The notes beneath the pieces were generated by a model that saw only the letters and a list, made by a program, of their open reading frames with translations, searched no databases and had not been told where the DNA came from. A stretch of DNA of 11,662 bases, taken from contig CAJOOU010000193.1 in NCBI GenBank assembly GCA_905236735.1, positions 1 through 11,662 on the forward strand, in the 5' to 3' direction. Of the stretch, positions 1 to 6,917 are shown in pieces (positions within the stretch are counted from its first letter, which is position 1; the number at the start of each line of letters is the position of its first letter). The DNA comes from an uncultured Eubacterium sp. GTDB lineage: Bacteria; Bacillota; Clostridia; Lachnospirales; Lachnospiraceae. The position numbers and the translations under genes are program-made.

Positions 1-101
1 GCAAACGCCTCCTGGTAGAAATGCAGTTTGAATTTTTGATAAACTTCGTTTATAGCATCTTCTAATTTCATAAACTGATTATAATACGCAAGGTCTGTCA
101 A
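1..101 (-). CDS. Probable MarR-family regulator, N-terminal fragment cut by the window edge
   Basis: This is the open 5' end of a gene that runs off the left edge. From the ATG at 71-69 it begins MKLEDAINEVYQKF and continues with HFYQEAF. The frame is also open upstream, and from a TTG at 101-99 it adds LTDLAYYNQF before that Met. The amphipathic helical start resembles, from memory, MarR-type regulators found at the ends of Lachnospiraceae fatty acid operons; no DNA-binding helix lies inside the window, so the family is inference. Neither start has a clear Shine-Dalgarno sequence. The TTG lies one base past the fabZ stop, so it would suit reinitiation; the ATG would suit a leaderless transcript from the promoter-like sequence at 78-106. 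If it is a MarR protein, control of the fatty acid operon (FabT-like role) is the natural guess. Confidence 0.5.
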   Translation of the reverse strand, partial: MTDLAYYNQFMKLEDAINEVYQKFKLHFYQEAF

Positions 102-106
102 ATCAA
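78..106 (-). promoter_or_regulatory. Possible sigma-A promoter at the fabZ 3' end
   Basis: On the minus strand, TTGATT (106-101) is separated by exactly 17 bases from a perfect TATAAT (83-78). The expected transcript start is about seven bases further, at or next to the ATG at 71, which would give a leaderless message for the regulator. The -35 box matches only four of six bases and overlaps the fabZ stop. If translation really begins at the TTG at 101, these boxes are coding sequence and the match is chance. Separate expression of a regulator at the operon end would make sense, but this is inferred from sequence only. Confidence 0.3.
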
Positions 107-528
107 GATATTGCAAACGAAAGAACCGCCTCTGCCGCCTTCTTTCCGTCCACCTTTGCCACAGCTTTGCCAAAGCCCACAGGCCCTCTTTTTTCTATAA
201 TGCTGCATTCCATCTCTATGACATCACCGGGAACTATCTGTCTCCTGAATCTTGCATTTTTTATCCCCCCGAAAAAGGCTGTTTTTCCTTTATTTTCCTC
301 AAGTGTCAGCATTGCCACAGCTCCGGTCTGCGCCAAAGCCTCTATCACAAGTACACCTGGCATAACATGATGTCCCGGGAAATGTCCCATAAACTGCATC
401 TCATTTGCCGAAACGCATTTAACCCCCTTTGCATATTCCCCCGGCTCACATTCGGTAATCCTGTCTACAAGAAGAAACGGATATCGATGCGGCAATATTT
501 TTTCTATCTCATTTGAATTAAGTTCCAT
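103..528 (-). CDS. fabZ: 3-hydroxyacyl-ACP dehydratase FabZ
   Basis: FabZ removes water from (3R)-hydroxyacyl-ACP to give trans-2-enoyl-ACP, the third step of the cytosolic elongation cycle. The 141-residue protein is a full-length single hot-dog fold. The family signature is visible: LPHRYPFLLVDRI near residues 12-24, then GHFPGHHVMPGVL with the catalytic His49 and the catalytic Glu63 in the following helix. The ATG at 528 sits just behind GGGAGA, and the gap from fabF is 11 bases, so this start is secure. It is the last biosynthetic gene of the operon. It is the only dehydratase here, with no fabA, fabM or fabN homologue in view, so any route to unsaturated chains must come from this enzyme with FabF or from outside the window. 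Confidence 0.97.
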   Translation of the reverse strand: MELNSNEIEKILPHRYPFLLVDRITECEPGEYAKGVKCVSANEMQFMGHFPGHHVMPGVLVIEALAQTGAVAMLTLEENKGKTAFFGGIKNARFRRQIVPGDVIEMECSIIEKRGPVGFGKAVAKVDGKKAAEAVLSFAIS

Positions 529-539
529 CTTTATCTCCC

Positions 540-1775
540 TTATGCTCTTTTAAATATTATCGTTGCATTATGCCCGCCAAAGCCCAGAGAATTTGACATG
601 GCATAGTCAATCTGCATGTCTTCCCCTTTGTTGGGTACAATATTAAGATCACATTCTTCATCCTTTACCCTGTATCCTATTGTGGGCGGCACAAAAGAAT
701 TCATTATCGCAAGTACACATATTACCGCTTCAACTCCGCCGCTTGCTCCCAGAAGATGCCCTGTCATAGACTTTGTAGAACTTACCCTCAGTTTGTCTGC
801 GTGTTCCATAAATACAGTTCTTATTGCCATGGTTTCCGTCTTGTCGTTTAACGAAGTAGATGTGCCGTGAGCATTTATATAATCCACTTCTTCTGCCGGT
901 ATTCCCGCATCCGAAAGTGCATCTTTCATACATCTTACCGCGCCCTCTCCCGACGGCTCCGGCGATGTAATATGATATGCATCACAATTTGCAGAATATC
1001 CGGCCAGCTCAGCCAGTATCTTTGCCCCTCTTGACTTTGCATGCTCATATTCTTCAAGGATGACTATTCCGGCGCCTTCTCCCATTACGAACCCGCTCCT
1101 TTCTTTATCAAAAGGTATGGATGCCCTGTCTTTATCCTCAGATACCGACAGTGCATGCATTGAAGTAAAACCGCCTATTGAAAGAGGGGTAATAGCAGCC
1201 TCGGCTCCGCCGCATATCATCACATCCCCATAGCCGTCTGCAATATGTCTGTAGGCATCACCTATGGCATTCGTTGCTCCGGCACAGGCCGACACCACGC
1301 AGCTGCACATACCTTTCAGGTTAAACTTAATTGCTATATTTCCGGCAGCCATATTGGAAATTGACATAGGGATAAAAAACGGCGATACCTTATCATAGCC
1401 CTTTTCGAGTCCCCTCTTATCCTCGTTTTCGATTGTCCCTATACCGCCTATTCCACTTGAAATAAGGGTTCCCCAACGCGAGGTATCTTCATTTTCATAG
1501 TCGAGTCCCGACATCTTTATTGCTTCTGTTGCCGCAATCATGGCAAACGCACTATACCTGTCCATCTTGCGGAGTTCTTTTTTCTCAATACAGTCTTCAA
1601 AATTTAAATTCTTTACCTCGGCAGCAAGTTTTACCTTTCTGTCCGATGCATCATAAAGAGTAATCCTGTCTATACCACATCTGCCGCAAAGTATGCTCTC
1701 CCATGTTTCTTTTGTATTGTTTCCTATGGGATTCACACTGCCTATTCCCGTTATAACTACCCGTCTTTTACTCAT
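540..1775 (-). CDS. fabF: Beta-ketoacyl-ACP synthase II FabF
   Basis: FabF condenses malonyl-ACP with a growing acyl-ACP, releasing CO2 and extending the chain by two carbons. At 411 residues it has normal length. The Cys-His-His triad of the thiolase fold is intact: Cys164 in VSACAGATNA, His303 in NAHGTSTSLND, and His340 in KSMTGHLLGASG, with Lys335 next to it. The C-terminal GFGGHN loop that gates the active site is also present. The ATG overlaps the fabG stop by one base (TAATG), and a GGAGG lies about 12 bases upstream inside fabG, so the two are probably translationally coupled. A two-His triad separates it from FabH, whose triad is Cys-His-Asn. Confidence 0.97.
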   Translation of the reverse strand: MSKRRVVITGIGSVNPIGNNTKETWESILCGRCGIDRITLYDASDRKVKLAAEVKNLNFEDCIEKKELRKMDRYSAFAMIAATEAIKMSGLDYENEDTSRWGTLISSGIGGIGTIENEDKRGLEKGYDKVSPFFIPMSISNMAAGNIAIKFNLKGMCSCVVSACAGATNAIGDAYRHIADGYGDVMICGGAEAAITPLSIGGFTSMHALSVSEDKDRASIPFDKERSGFVMGEGAGIVILEEYEHAKSRGAKILAELAGYSANCDAYHITSPEPSGEGAVRCMKDALSDAGIPAEEVDYINAHGTSTSLNDKTETMAIRTVFMEHADKLRVSSTKSMTGHLLGASGGVEAVICVLAIMNSFVPPTIGYRVKDEECDLNIVPNKGEDMQIDYAMSNSLGFGGHNATIIFKRA

Positions 1776-2518
1776 TATACTGCCATGCCTCCGTCAACAC
1801 ACAAAACCTGTCCGGTAATATAACCGCTTCCTTCTTCAGCCAAAAAGCATATTGCCCTTGCCACATCCTCAGATTTTCCTATTCTTTTCGCCGGTATCAT
1901 CTTTTTCATTTCTTCCCTTGCCCCCTCAGGCATTGCGGCCGTCATATCCGTCTCTATCATACCCGGAGCTACGGCATTTACCGTGATGTTCTTTGCCGCA
2001 AGTTCCTTTGCCAGTGACTTCGTCATCCCTATAACCCCCGCCTTGCTTGCAGAGTAATTGAGCTGTCCCGCATTTCCTCTTACTCCCACAACAGAGCTTA
2101 GATTTACTATTCTTCCATATCTTTTTTTCAGCATTATCTTTGATGCCGCCCTCATACACAAAAAGCTGCCTTTGAGGTTGGTATCTATAACATCATCGAA
2201 TTCTTCGGTTTTCATTCTGAGCAGAATATTGTCTTTGGTAATTCCGGCATTGTTAACAAGTACATCAACCCTTCCGAATTTTTCGATTGCCGTTTCAAAA
2301 ACCTTTGCAACATCCTCTTCTTTGGATACATCCGCCTTTACAAAAACAGTCTCCGCTCCGGTTTTTTCACATTCTTCTTTTACCTCTTCAGCTGCTTTTT
2401 CACTTGACGCATATGTAAGCACAAGGCCTGCGCCTTCTTTTGCAAAAGCAAGTGCACAGGCCCGGCCTATGCCTCTCGTTGCGCCTGTAATAACAACGCA
2501 CCTTCCTTCAAATCTCAT
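1775..2518 (-). CDS. fabG: 3-oxoacyl-ACP reductase FabG
   Basis: FabG reduces 3-oxoacyl-ACP to (3R)-hydroxyacyl-ACP with NADPH, the first reduction of the elongation cycle. It is a classical short-chain dehydrogenase of 247 residues. Visible are the nucleotide-binding TGATRGIG at 11-18, NNAG at 89-92, and the catalytic set Asn114, Ser142, Tyr155 and Lys159 (YSASK). The C-terminal YITGQVLCVDGGMAV is typical of FabG rather than of other family members. The ATG at 2518 follows GAGGTG at suitable spacing, 26 bases after fabD, which is the widest gap within the operon. The gene ends in a TAATG overlap with fabF. Confidence 0.97.
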   Translation of the reverse strand: MRFEGRCVVITGATRGIGRACALAFAKEGAGLVLTYASSEKAAEEVKEECEKTGAETVFVKADVSKEEDVAKVFETAIEKFGRVDVLVNNAGITKDNILLRMKTEEFDDVIDTNLKGSFLCMRAASKIMLKKRYGRIVNLSSVVGVRGNAGQLNYSASKAGVIGMTKSLAKELAAKNITVNAVAPGMIETDMTAAMPEGAREEMKKMIPAKRIGKSEDVARAICFLAEEGSGYITGQVLCVDGGMAV

Positions 2519-2544
2519 TTTTCACCTCATCTGTCAGCCATATA

Positions 2545-3480
2545 TCAGCCCACTTCACTTATTGTTTTGAGCAGCGACTCCGTATCTCCTATGGCAAATG
2601 TCTTTATCCCCTTTGCCGTTCTTCTGATAAATCCCGAGAGCACCTTGCCCGGACCTATTTCTATCACCGTATCTATACCCGATTTTTCAAGCAAAAGTAT
2701 GGTATCCTCCATATAAACACTGCTTTTTACCTGTTTTACCAAAAGCTCTGCTATAGTTTCTCCGTCTCGCCTTTCCCTTGCCACCGCATTATAAATCACA
2801 GGTATTTTTTCATCTCCGAAGGTCGTCTTTTCAAACTCTTTTTCGAGCTTTACGCCGGCCCCCTCCATATACGAAGTGTGAAACGGTCCGGATACATTTA
2901 AATCCATACATTTTTTTGCCCCATATAAAAGGCACAGCTCCTTTGTTTTTTCCACCGCTTTTTCTTCTCCGGCTATAACCGTCTGACCGGCGGAATTGTA
3001 ATTCGATATCTCAACTTTTCCAAGCTGCGCGGCCTCATTTACCGCCCTTTTTATACCTTCCCTTTCAAGTCCGAGCACAGCGCTCATCTTCGCCGATACT
3101 CCTTTGGCAGCCTCCTGCATATACCGCCCTCTTTTTATAAGCAGTTTAATAAGGGTTTCTTCATCAAATACACCCGACGCATAAAGCGCGCTGTATTCTC
3201 CGAGCGAAAGTCCGGCAGATACTTGCGGTCTTATACCTTTTGCAAAAAGCACATTGGTTATTCCTGCGGCAAAAGCCCCCATCGCCGGCTGGGTATATTC
3301 GGTTTTTGAAATCACCTCCATGGGAGACGAAAACATCACAGCCTTTAGGTCCATTGTATTTTCACAGGCTCCGGCGCACCTGTCTATGGTGTTTTTAAAT
3401 ACCTCATTTTCCTCATACAGATCTTTTCCCATGCCCGGTATCTGGGCACCTTGTCCGGCATATAAAAATGCAAGTTTCAT
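2545..3480 (-). CDS. fabD: Malonyl-CoA:ACP transacylase FabD
   Basis: FabD transfers malonyl from malonyl-CoA to the phosphopantetheine arm of ACP, linking the acetyl-CoA carboxylase products to the elongation enzymes. The 311-residue protein has full length. It opens with the family sequence FLYAGQGAQIPGMG, carries the nucleophile Ser92 in GLSLGEYSAL, Arg117 in KRGRYMQ for the malonyl carboxylate, and catalytic His201 in GPFHTSYM. The residue before the nucleophile motif is Leu where many bacterial FabD proteins have His (GHSLG). I believe GLSLG is common in Clostridia, so I do not treat it as a defect. The start lies six bases after the fabK stop with AAAGG only a few bases upstream, a short spacing. 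Confidence 0.96.
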   Translation of the reverse strand: MKLAFLYAGQGAQIPGMGKDLYEENEVFKNTIDRCAGACENTMDLKAVMFSSPMEVISKTEYTQPAMGAFAAGITNVLFAKGIRPQVSAGLSLGEYSALYASGVFDEETLIKLLIKRGRYMQEAAKGVSAKMSAVLGLEREGIKRAVNEAAQLGKVEISNYNSAGQTVIAGEEKAVEKTKELCLLYGAKKCMDLNVSGPFHTSYMEGAGVKLEKEFEKTTFGDEKIPVIYNAVARERRDGETIAELLVKQVKSSVYMEDTILLLEKSGIDTVIEIGPGKVLSGFIRRTAKGIKTFAIGDTESLLKTISEVG

Positions 3481-3486
3481 TTTCCT

Positions 3487-4407
3487 TTAAAGCGCAGCAA
3501 TTACCTGCGCCGCCTCCTTCTGCATTTTTTCAAATATCTCACCCAGCGGCCTTATCTCATTTACAAGTCCGCTTATCTGTCCGGCCATAAGTGAGCCTTC
3601 CTTTGTATTTCCATCAAACACTGCCTTTCTAAGTGACCCGAGAGTATATTTTTCGAGTTCCATTTTACCGGCCCCTTCTTTTTCTTTTTTTACATACTCC
3701 CGTGACATAGGATTTTTAAGCACTCTTACCGGTGTGCCGCCGATTCTTCCCGTTACTATGGTAGAAGAATCCTTTGCCTTAACGACGGCCTCCTTATAGT
3801 TTTCATGTATAGGGCACTCATCAGATGCCAGAAGCACAGTTCCCACCTGTACTCCGCACGCGCCGAGTGCATATGCAGCCGCAACTCCTCTGCCGTCCGC
3901 TATGCCTCCGGCCGCTATTACCGGTATATTTACCGCATCAACCACCTGAGGAACAAGCGCCATGGTAGTAGCTTCTCCCACATGACCTCCGCTTTCGGTT
4001 CCTTCTGCAATCACTCCGTCGGCTCCGCATTTTTCCACCTTCTTTGCCAGAGCCACATTTGCCACTACAGGGAATATTTTGATTCCCTTTTCCTTCCACA
4101 TATCCATATACTTTGTCGGAGTTCCGGCACCGGTTGCAACTATTTTCACACCGCACTCAGCCACAAGATGAGCCATTTCATCCGCCTGCGGATGCATTAA
4201 CATAATATTAACCGCAAAGGGCTTGTCAGTCAGTTTTTTGCACACTGCAATGTTTTCTTCAAGAGTCTCTACGCTCATTCCTCCGGCACCTATCGTACCC
4301 AGAGCGCCCGCATTTGACACTGCAGCGGCAAACTCACCCGTAGCTATATTGGCCATTCCTCCCTGAATAAAGGGATATTTTATTCCCAGAATTTCATTTA
4401 ACTTCAT
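3487..4407 (-). CDS. fabK: Enoyl-ACP reductase II FabK (FMN-dependent)
   Basis: FabK reduces trans-2-enoyl-ACP to acyl-ACP, the last step of each elongation round, using FMN and NAD(P)H. It is unrelated to FabI and is known from the family to be insensitive to triclosan. The 306-residue protein is a TIM barrel of the nitronate monooxygenase-like family. It shows YPFIQGGMANIA at 11-22, AEGTESGGHVGE with the expected catalytic His142, and the phosphate-binding IPVIAAGGIADGRG near 161-174. The ATG follows AGGAGAG at good spacing, 12 bases after fabH. Nitronate monooxygenases share the fold, but position between fabH and fabD makes FabK nearly certain. No fabI or fabL copy is in the window. Confidence 0.96.
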   Translation of the reverse strand: MKLNEILGIKYPFIQGGMANIATGEFAAAVSNAGALGTIGAGGMSVETLEENIAVCKKLTDKPFAVNIMLMHPQADEMAHLVAECGVKIVATGAGTPTKYMDMWKEKGIKIFPVVANVALAKKVEKCGADGVIAEGTESGGHVGEATTMALVPQVVDAVNIPVIAAGGIADGRGVAAAYALGACGVQVGTVLLASDECPIHENYKEAVVKAKDSSTIVTGRIGGTPVRVLKNPMSREYVKKEKEGAGKMELEKYTLGSLRKAVFDGNTKEGSLMAGQISGLVNEIRPLGEIFEKMQKEAAQVIAAL

Positions 4408-4419
4408 TTGTATCTCTCC

Positions 4420-5346
4420 TTAAAGCCTCATAAAGCAGCTGCCCCATGTAAGTCCTCCGCCGAATCCCACAGCTATTATCTTCTTTCCCTTACCTATCTT
4501 TCCTTCTTCGAAAAGTTCATCGAGTGCTATCGGTATACTTGCCCCGGATGTATTTCCGTATCTTTGCAGATTCATATACAGTTTTTCCTGAGGTATTTTC
4601 AATTTCTTTCTGACATGGGCGATAATTCTGGCATTGGCCTGATGACACACATACATATCGACATCGCTGTTGCGGCTTTTTTCTTGCATCTCCAGAATCC
4701 CCTTTTCCATGGCTCCCGTTGCAAACCGGAACACCTCAGCTCCGTTCATATGCACAAAAGATTCCTCCTCGTTGATTCCTCCGGCATAGAGAGCTTCTTT
4801 ATTTCCGGATGCCCCAAGTGAAAAATAAAACTCTCCGCCCACTTCCTTTTTTACGAGAGCCGCTCCGGCTCCGTCACCGAAGAGCACGCAGGTTGACCTG
4901 TCTGTAAAATCCAGTATCTTTGAAAGCCTCTCACATCCTATGACCAGACCCCAGCTGCCTTCTTCAAGCATCCTGTCGGCCACGGAAAGAGCATATATAA
5001 ATCCGCTGCACGCGGCATTAATATCAAACACGGGTATATTTTCGGGAAGTCCCAGCTCTCTTTGCACCATACACGAAACTGACGGTGTAGCGTAATCTCC
5101 GGTAATCGTTGCCGTGATACAAAGAGAAATATCCGCCGCATTAACGCCTCCTTTTTCAAGTGCGGATTTAGCCGCGCCCGCTGCAAGCTGCCAGGTCTTC
5201 TCCCCGGAGGCATAATGTCTTGTGACAATGCCGGTGCGGGATCTTATCCACTCATCACTTGTTTCCACATATTGTTTCAAATCGTCGTTTGTCACGCATT
5301 TTTGCGGAATCTTCCTGCCTGTCGCTATTATCTTAAGTCCGCTCAT
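4420..5346 (-). CDS. fabH: Beta-ketoacyl-ACP synthase III FabH
   Basis: FabH starts chain synthesis by condensing an acyl-CoA primer, acetyl or a branched short acyl group, with malonyl-ACP. The primer preference cannot be read reliably here. The 308-residue protein contains the Cys-His-Asn triad: Cys113 in DINAACSGF, His235 in VCHQANARI, and Asn265 in RYGNTSGASIP. ETSDEWIRSRTGI at 29-40, near the N-terminus, and the C-terminal GFGGGLTWGS are further signatures. The ATG overlaps the accA stop by one base (TAATG), with AAGGGA upstream. The gene sits exactly where the operon changes from carboxylase subunits to elongation enzymes. Confidence 0.97.
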   Translation of the reverse strand: MSGLKIIATGRKIPQKCVTNDDLKQYVETSDEWIRSRTGIVTRHYASGEKTWQLAAGAAKSALEKGGVNAADISLCITATITGDYATPSVSCMVQRELGLPENIPVFDINAACSGFIYALSVADRMLEEGSWGLVIGCERLSKILDFTDRSTCVLFGDGAGAALVKKEVGGEFYFSLGASGNKEALYAGGINEEESFVHMNGAEVFRFATGAMEKGILEMQEKSRNSDVDMYVCHQANARIIAHVRKKLKIPQEKLYMNLQRYGNTSGASIPIALDELFEEGKIGKGKKIIAVGFGGGLTWGSCFMRL

Positions 5347-6140
5347 TATAATTCCCTTTTTATGCTCCTTATTTTTTCATATCTTCCTGCTGCAAGAGCA
5401 TCACCCGTCATCTTCATAAGCCCGGGCAGGCTCTCCCTTATCCTGTTTCTTACAGCTTCATATGCTTTTTCAGGGTCTTTTTGTAGCCCGCCCTTAGGTT
5501 CAGGCAGCACTCCGTCGATAAGCCCATACGAAAAGAGGTCCGCCGCTGTCATCTTCATCATCTCACAGGCTTCCTTCTTTCTTGAGGCGTCCTTCCACAA
5601 AATGCTGGCAAATCCCTCCGGCGAAAGTATTGAATAAACCGAATTTTCAAACATCCATACCTCATCGGAAACAGCCAGAGCAAGCGCTCCCCCGCTGTTG
5701 CCTTCCCCTGTAATAAAGGTTATCACCGGCACCCTAAGCGCGCTCATCAGCATCAGGTTTTCTGCAATGGCAACACTCTGACCGTTTTCTTCGGCCTCTT
5801 TTCCGGGATAAGCTCCCGGAGTATCCACAAAGGTTATAACCGGCCTTTTATATCTCTCAGAGAGTTTCATCAGCCTGTGAGCCTTCCGGTAGCCCTCGGG
5901 AGAAGGCATACCGAAATTGTACTTTAGGTTTTCATCCAGATTATTCCCTTTTCTGTGTCCTATTACTGTAACTGCCGTTCCCTCAAAAAGCCCTATACCT
6001 CCTAGGATGCTGGGGTCTTCTTTTCCGAGCCTGTCTCCCTTCAGCTCCACAAATTCAGTAAAAATATTATTTATGTAATCATCTGTTTTGGGGCGTTTTA
6101 TATCTCTGGCGATATTTACCCTCTCGTATGCTCTAAGCAT
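5346..6140 (-). CDS. accA: Acetyl-CoA carboxylase carboxyltransferase subunit alpha (short form)
   Basis: AccA pairs with AccD to move the carboxyl group from carboxybiotin to acetyl-CoA, making malonyl-CoA. The crotonase-fold core is clear: LGGIGLFEGTAVTVIGHRKG near 46-64, FGMPSPEGYRKAHRLM near 76-91, FVDTPGAYPG at 104-113, and SILSPEGFASILWKDA near 170-185. At 264 residues it lacks roughly the first 50 residues of the usual 310-320 residue protein; it starts at the point matching the WQRVQLAR segment of long forms. Short AccA proteins of this kind occur in Clostridia. The glycine-rich loop reads GEGNSGGAL (145-153), with Asn where the usual motif has a third Gly. The ATG overlaps accD by eight bases, so a longer protein would have to overlap accD deeply. 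Confidence 0.94.
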   Translation of the reverse strand: MLRAYERVNIARDIKRPKTDDYINNIFTEFVELKGDRLGKEDPSILGGIGLFEGTAVTVIGHRKGNNLDENLKYNFGMPSPEGYRKAHRLMKLSERYKRPVITFVDTPGAYPGKEAEENGQSVAIAENLMLMSALRVPVITFITGEGNSGGALALAVSDEVWMFENSVYSILSPEGFASILWKDASRKKEACEMMKMTAADLFSYGLIDGVLPEPKGGLQKDPEKAYEAVRNRIRESLPGLMKMTGDALAAGRYEKIRSIKREL

Positions 6141-6900
6141 TTGTACATCCCGCCTTATGAATTACAAGCAGTTTTCTTATAAGCTGCCTTTCTTCCTCTT
6201 TTTCAATAACACCGTCTACAAATCCATGCTGCTGCTGAAATGCAGCTCTCTGGAAACCTTTAGGGAGTTTTTCTCCTATGGTCTGTTCTATTACCCTTGG
6301 ACCCGCAAAACCAATGAGCGCCCCTGGCTCAGCAAAAATGTAATCCCCAAGAGAAGCAAAACTTGCGCTCACTCCTCCGGTAGTCGGATGCGTCAGAAAG
6401 ACTATACTCAAAACCCCCTCTTCTTTCAGTTTGCCCATTACTGCCGCTGTTTTTGCCATCTGCATAAGAGAAAGCATCCCCTCCTGCATCCTGGCCCCAC
6501 CGCTTGCCGCAAATATAATAAGAGGTCTTTTTTCTTCAAGCGCATCCTCAGCTATTCTCGTAATCTTTTCTCCGGCCACAACTCCCATACTTGACATCAT
6601 AAATGAGGTATCCATTATAGCCAAAAAAACCTTTACACCGTATACTCTGGCGCTTCCTGTTATAACTCCGTCATTAAGCCCGCTTTCTTTTTGTACTTTT
6701 TCAAGTTTAGCCCTGTAACCTCTGAAGGAAAGCGGATTATCGGTTTCAAGGTCTTTATATCTCTCCACAAAGCTTCCTTCGTCACAGATAAGTCTTATTC
6801 TTTCCCTGTACTTTGGTTCTGCAGCTTTTTTCCTTTTTTTATTTCTGATTTTTTTAAAGGATAAAAATGTCCTGTTTCTTTTCTCAAAATAATTCTGCAT
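6133..6900 (-). CDS. accD: Acetyl-CoA carboxylase carboxyltransferase subunit beta lacking the zinc ribbon
   Basis: AccD is the partner of AccA in the carboxyltransferase. The crotonase core is intact: RERIRLICDEGSF at 32-44, GLNDGVITGSA at 74-84, SGGARMQEGMLSLMQ at 133-147, HPTTGGVSASFASLGD at 171-186, and GFAGPRVIEQTIG at 197-209. The protein has 255 residues. Typical AccD proteins carry an N-terminal C4 zinc ribbon (two CxxC pairs) just before the RERI segment; here that place holds a basic Lys/Arg-rich stretch (about 7-30) with no cysteine. The first Cys is residue 39, past the ribbon. Other frames of the same DNA give no CxxC either, so a frameshift does not explain it. The ATG at 6900 follows purine-rich AAGGAAAAGG. 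The 8-base overlap with accA fits coupled synthesis of both subunits. Confidence 0.93.
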   Translation of the reverse strand: MQNYFEKRNRTFLSFKKIRNKKRKKAAEPKYRERIRLICDEGSFVERYKDLETDNPLSFRGYRAKLEKVQKESGLNDGVITGSARVYGVKVFLAIMDTSFMMSSMGVVAGEKITRIAEDALEEKRPLIIFAASGGARMQEGMLSLMQMAKTAAVMGKLKEEGVLSIVFLTHPTTGGVSASFASLGDYIFAEPGALIGFAGPRVIEQTIGEKLPKGFQRAAFQQQHGFVDGVIEKEEERQLIRKLLVIHKAGCTNA

Positions 6901-6917
6901 TCAGCCTTTTCCTTATC

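Noticed and set aside
78..101. TTGACA at 101-96 as the -35 box of a promoter before the leftmost gene
   Set aside because: The distance to TATAAT is only 12 bases; TTGATT at 106-101 with 17 bases is the only usable pairing.
2519..2544. Tiny open frame ATG-GCT-GAC-AGA-TGA between fabD and fabG as a leader peptide
   Set aside because: Five codons with no ribosome binding site; most likely chance in a 26-base spacer.
3204..3209. FabD active-site motif GLSLG instead of GHSLG as a sign of an inactive enzyme
   Set aside because: The nucleophile Ser, the Arg and the His are all present, and as far as I recall Leu at this position is common in clostridial FabD.
4408..4821. Plus-strand open frame of 137 codons opposite fabH, and similar long plus-strand frames across the window
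   Set aside because: They lie entirely opposite well-supported genes, lack ribosome binding sites and show no family features; they mirror the codon pattern of the real genes.
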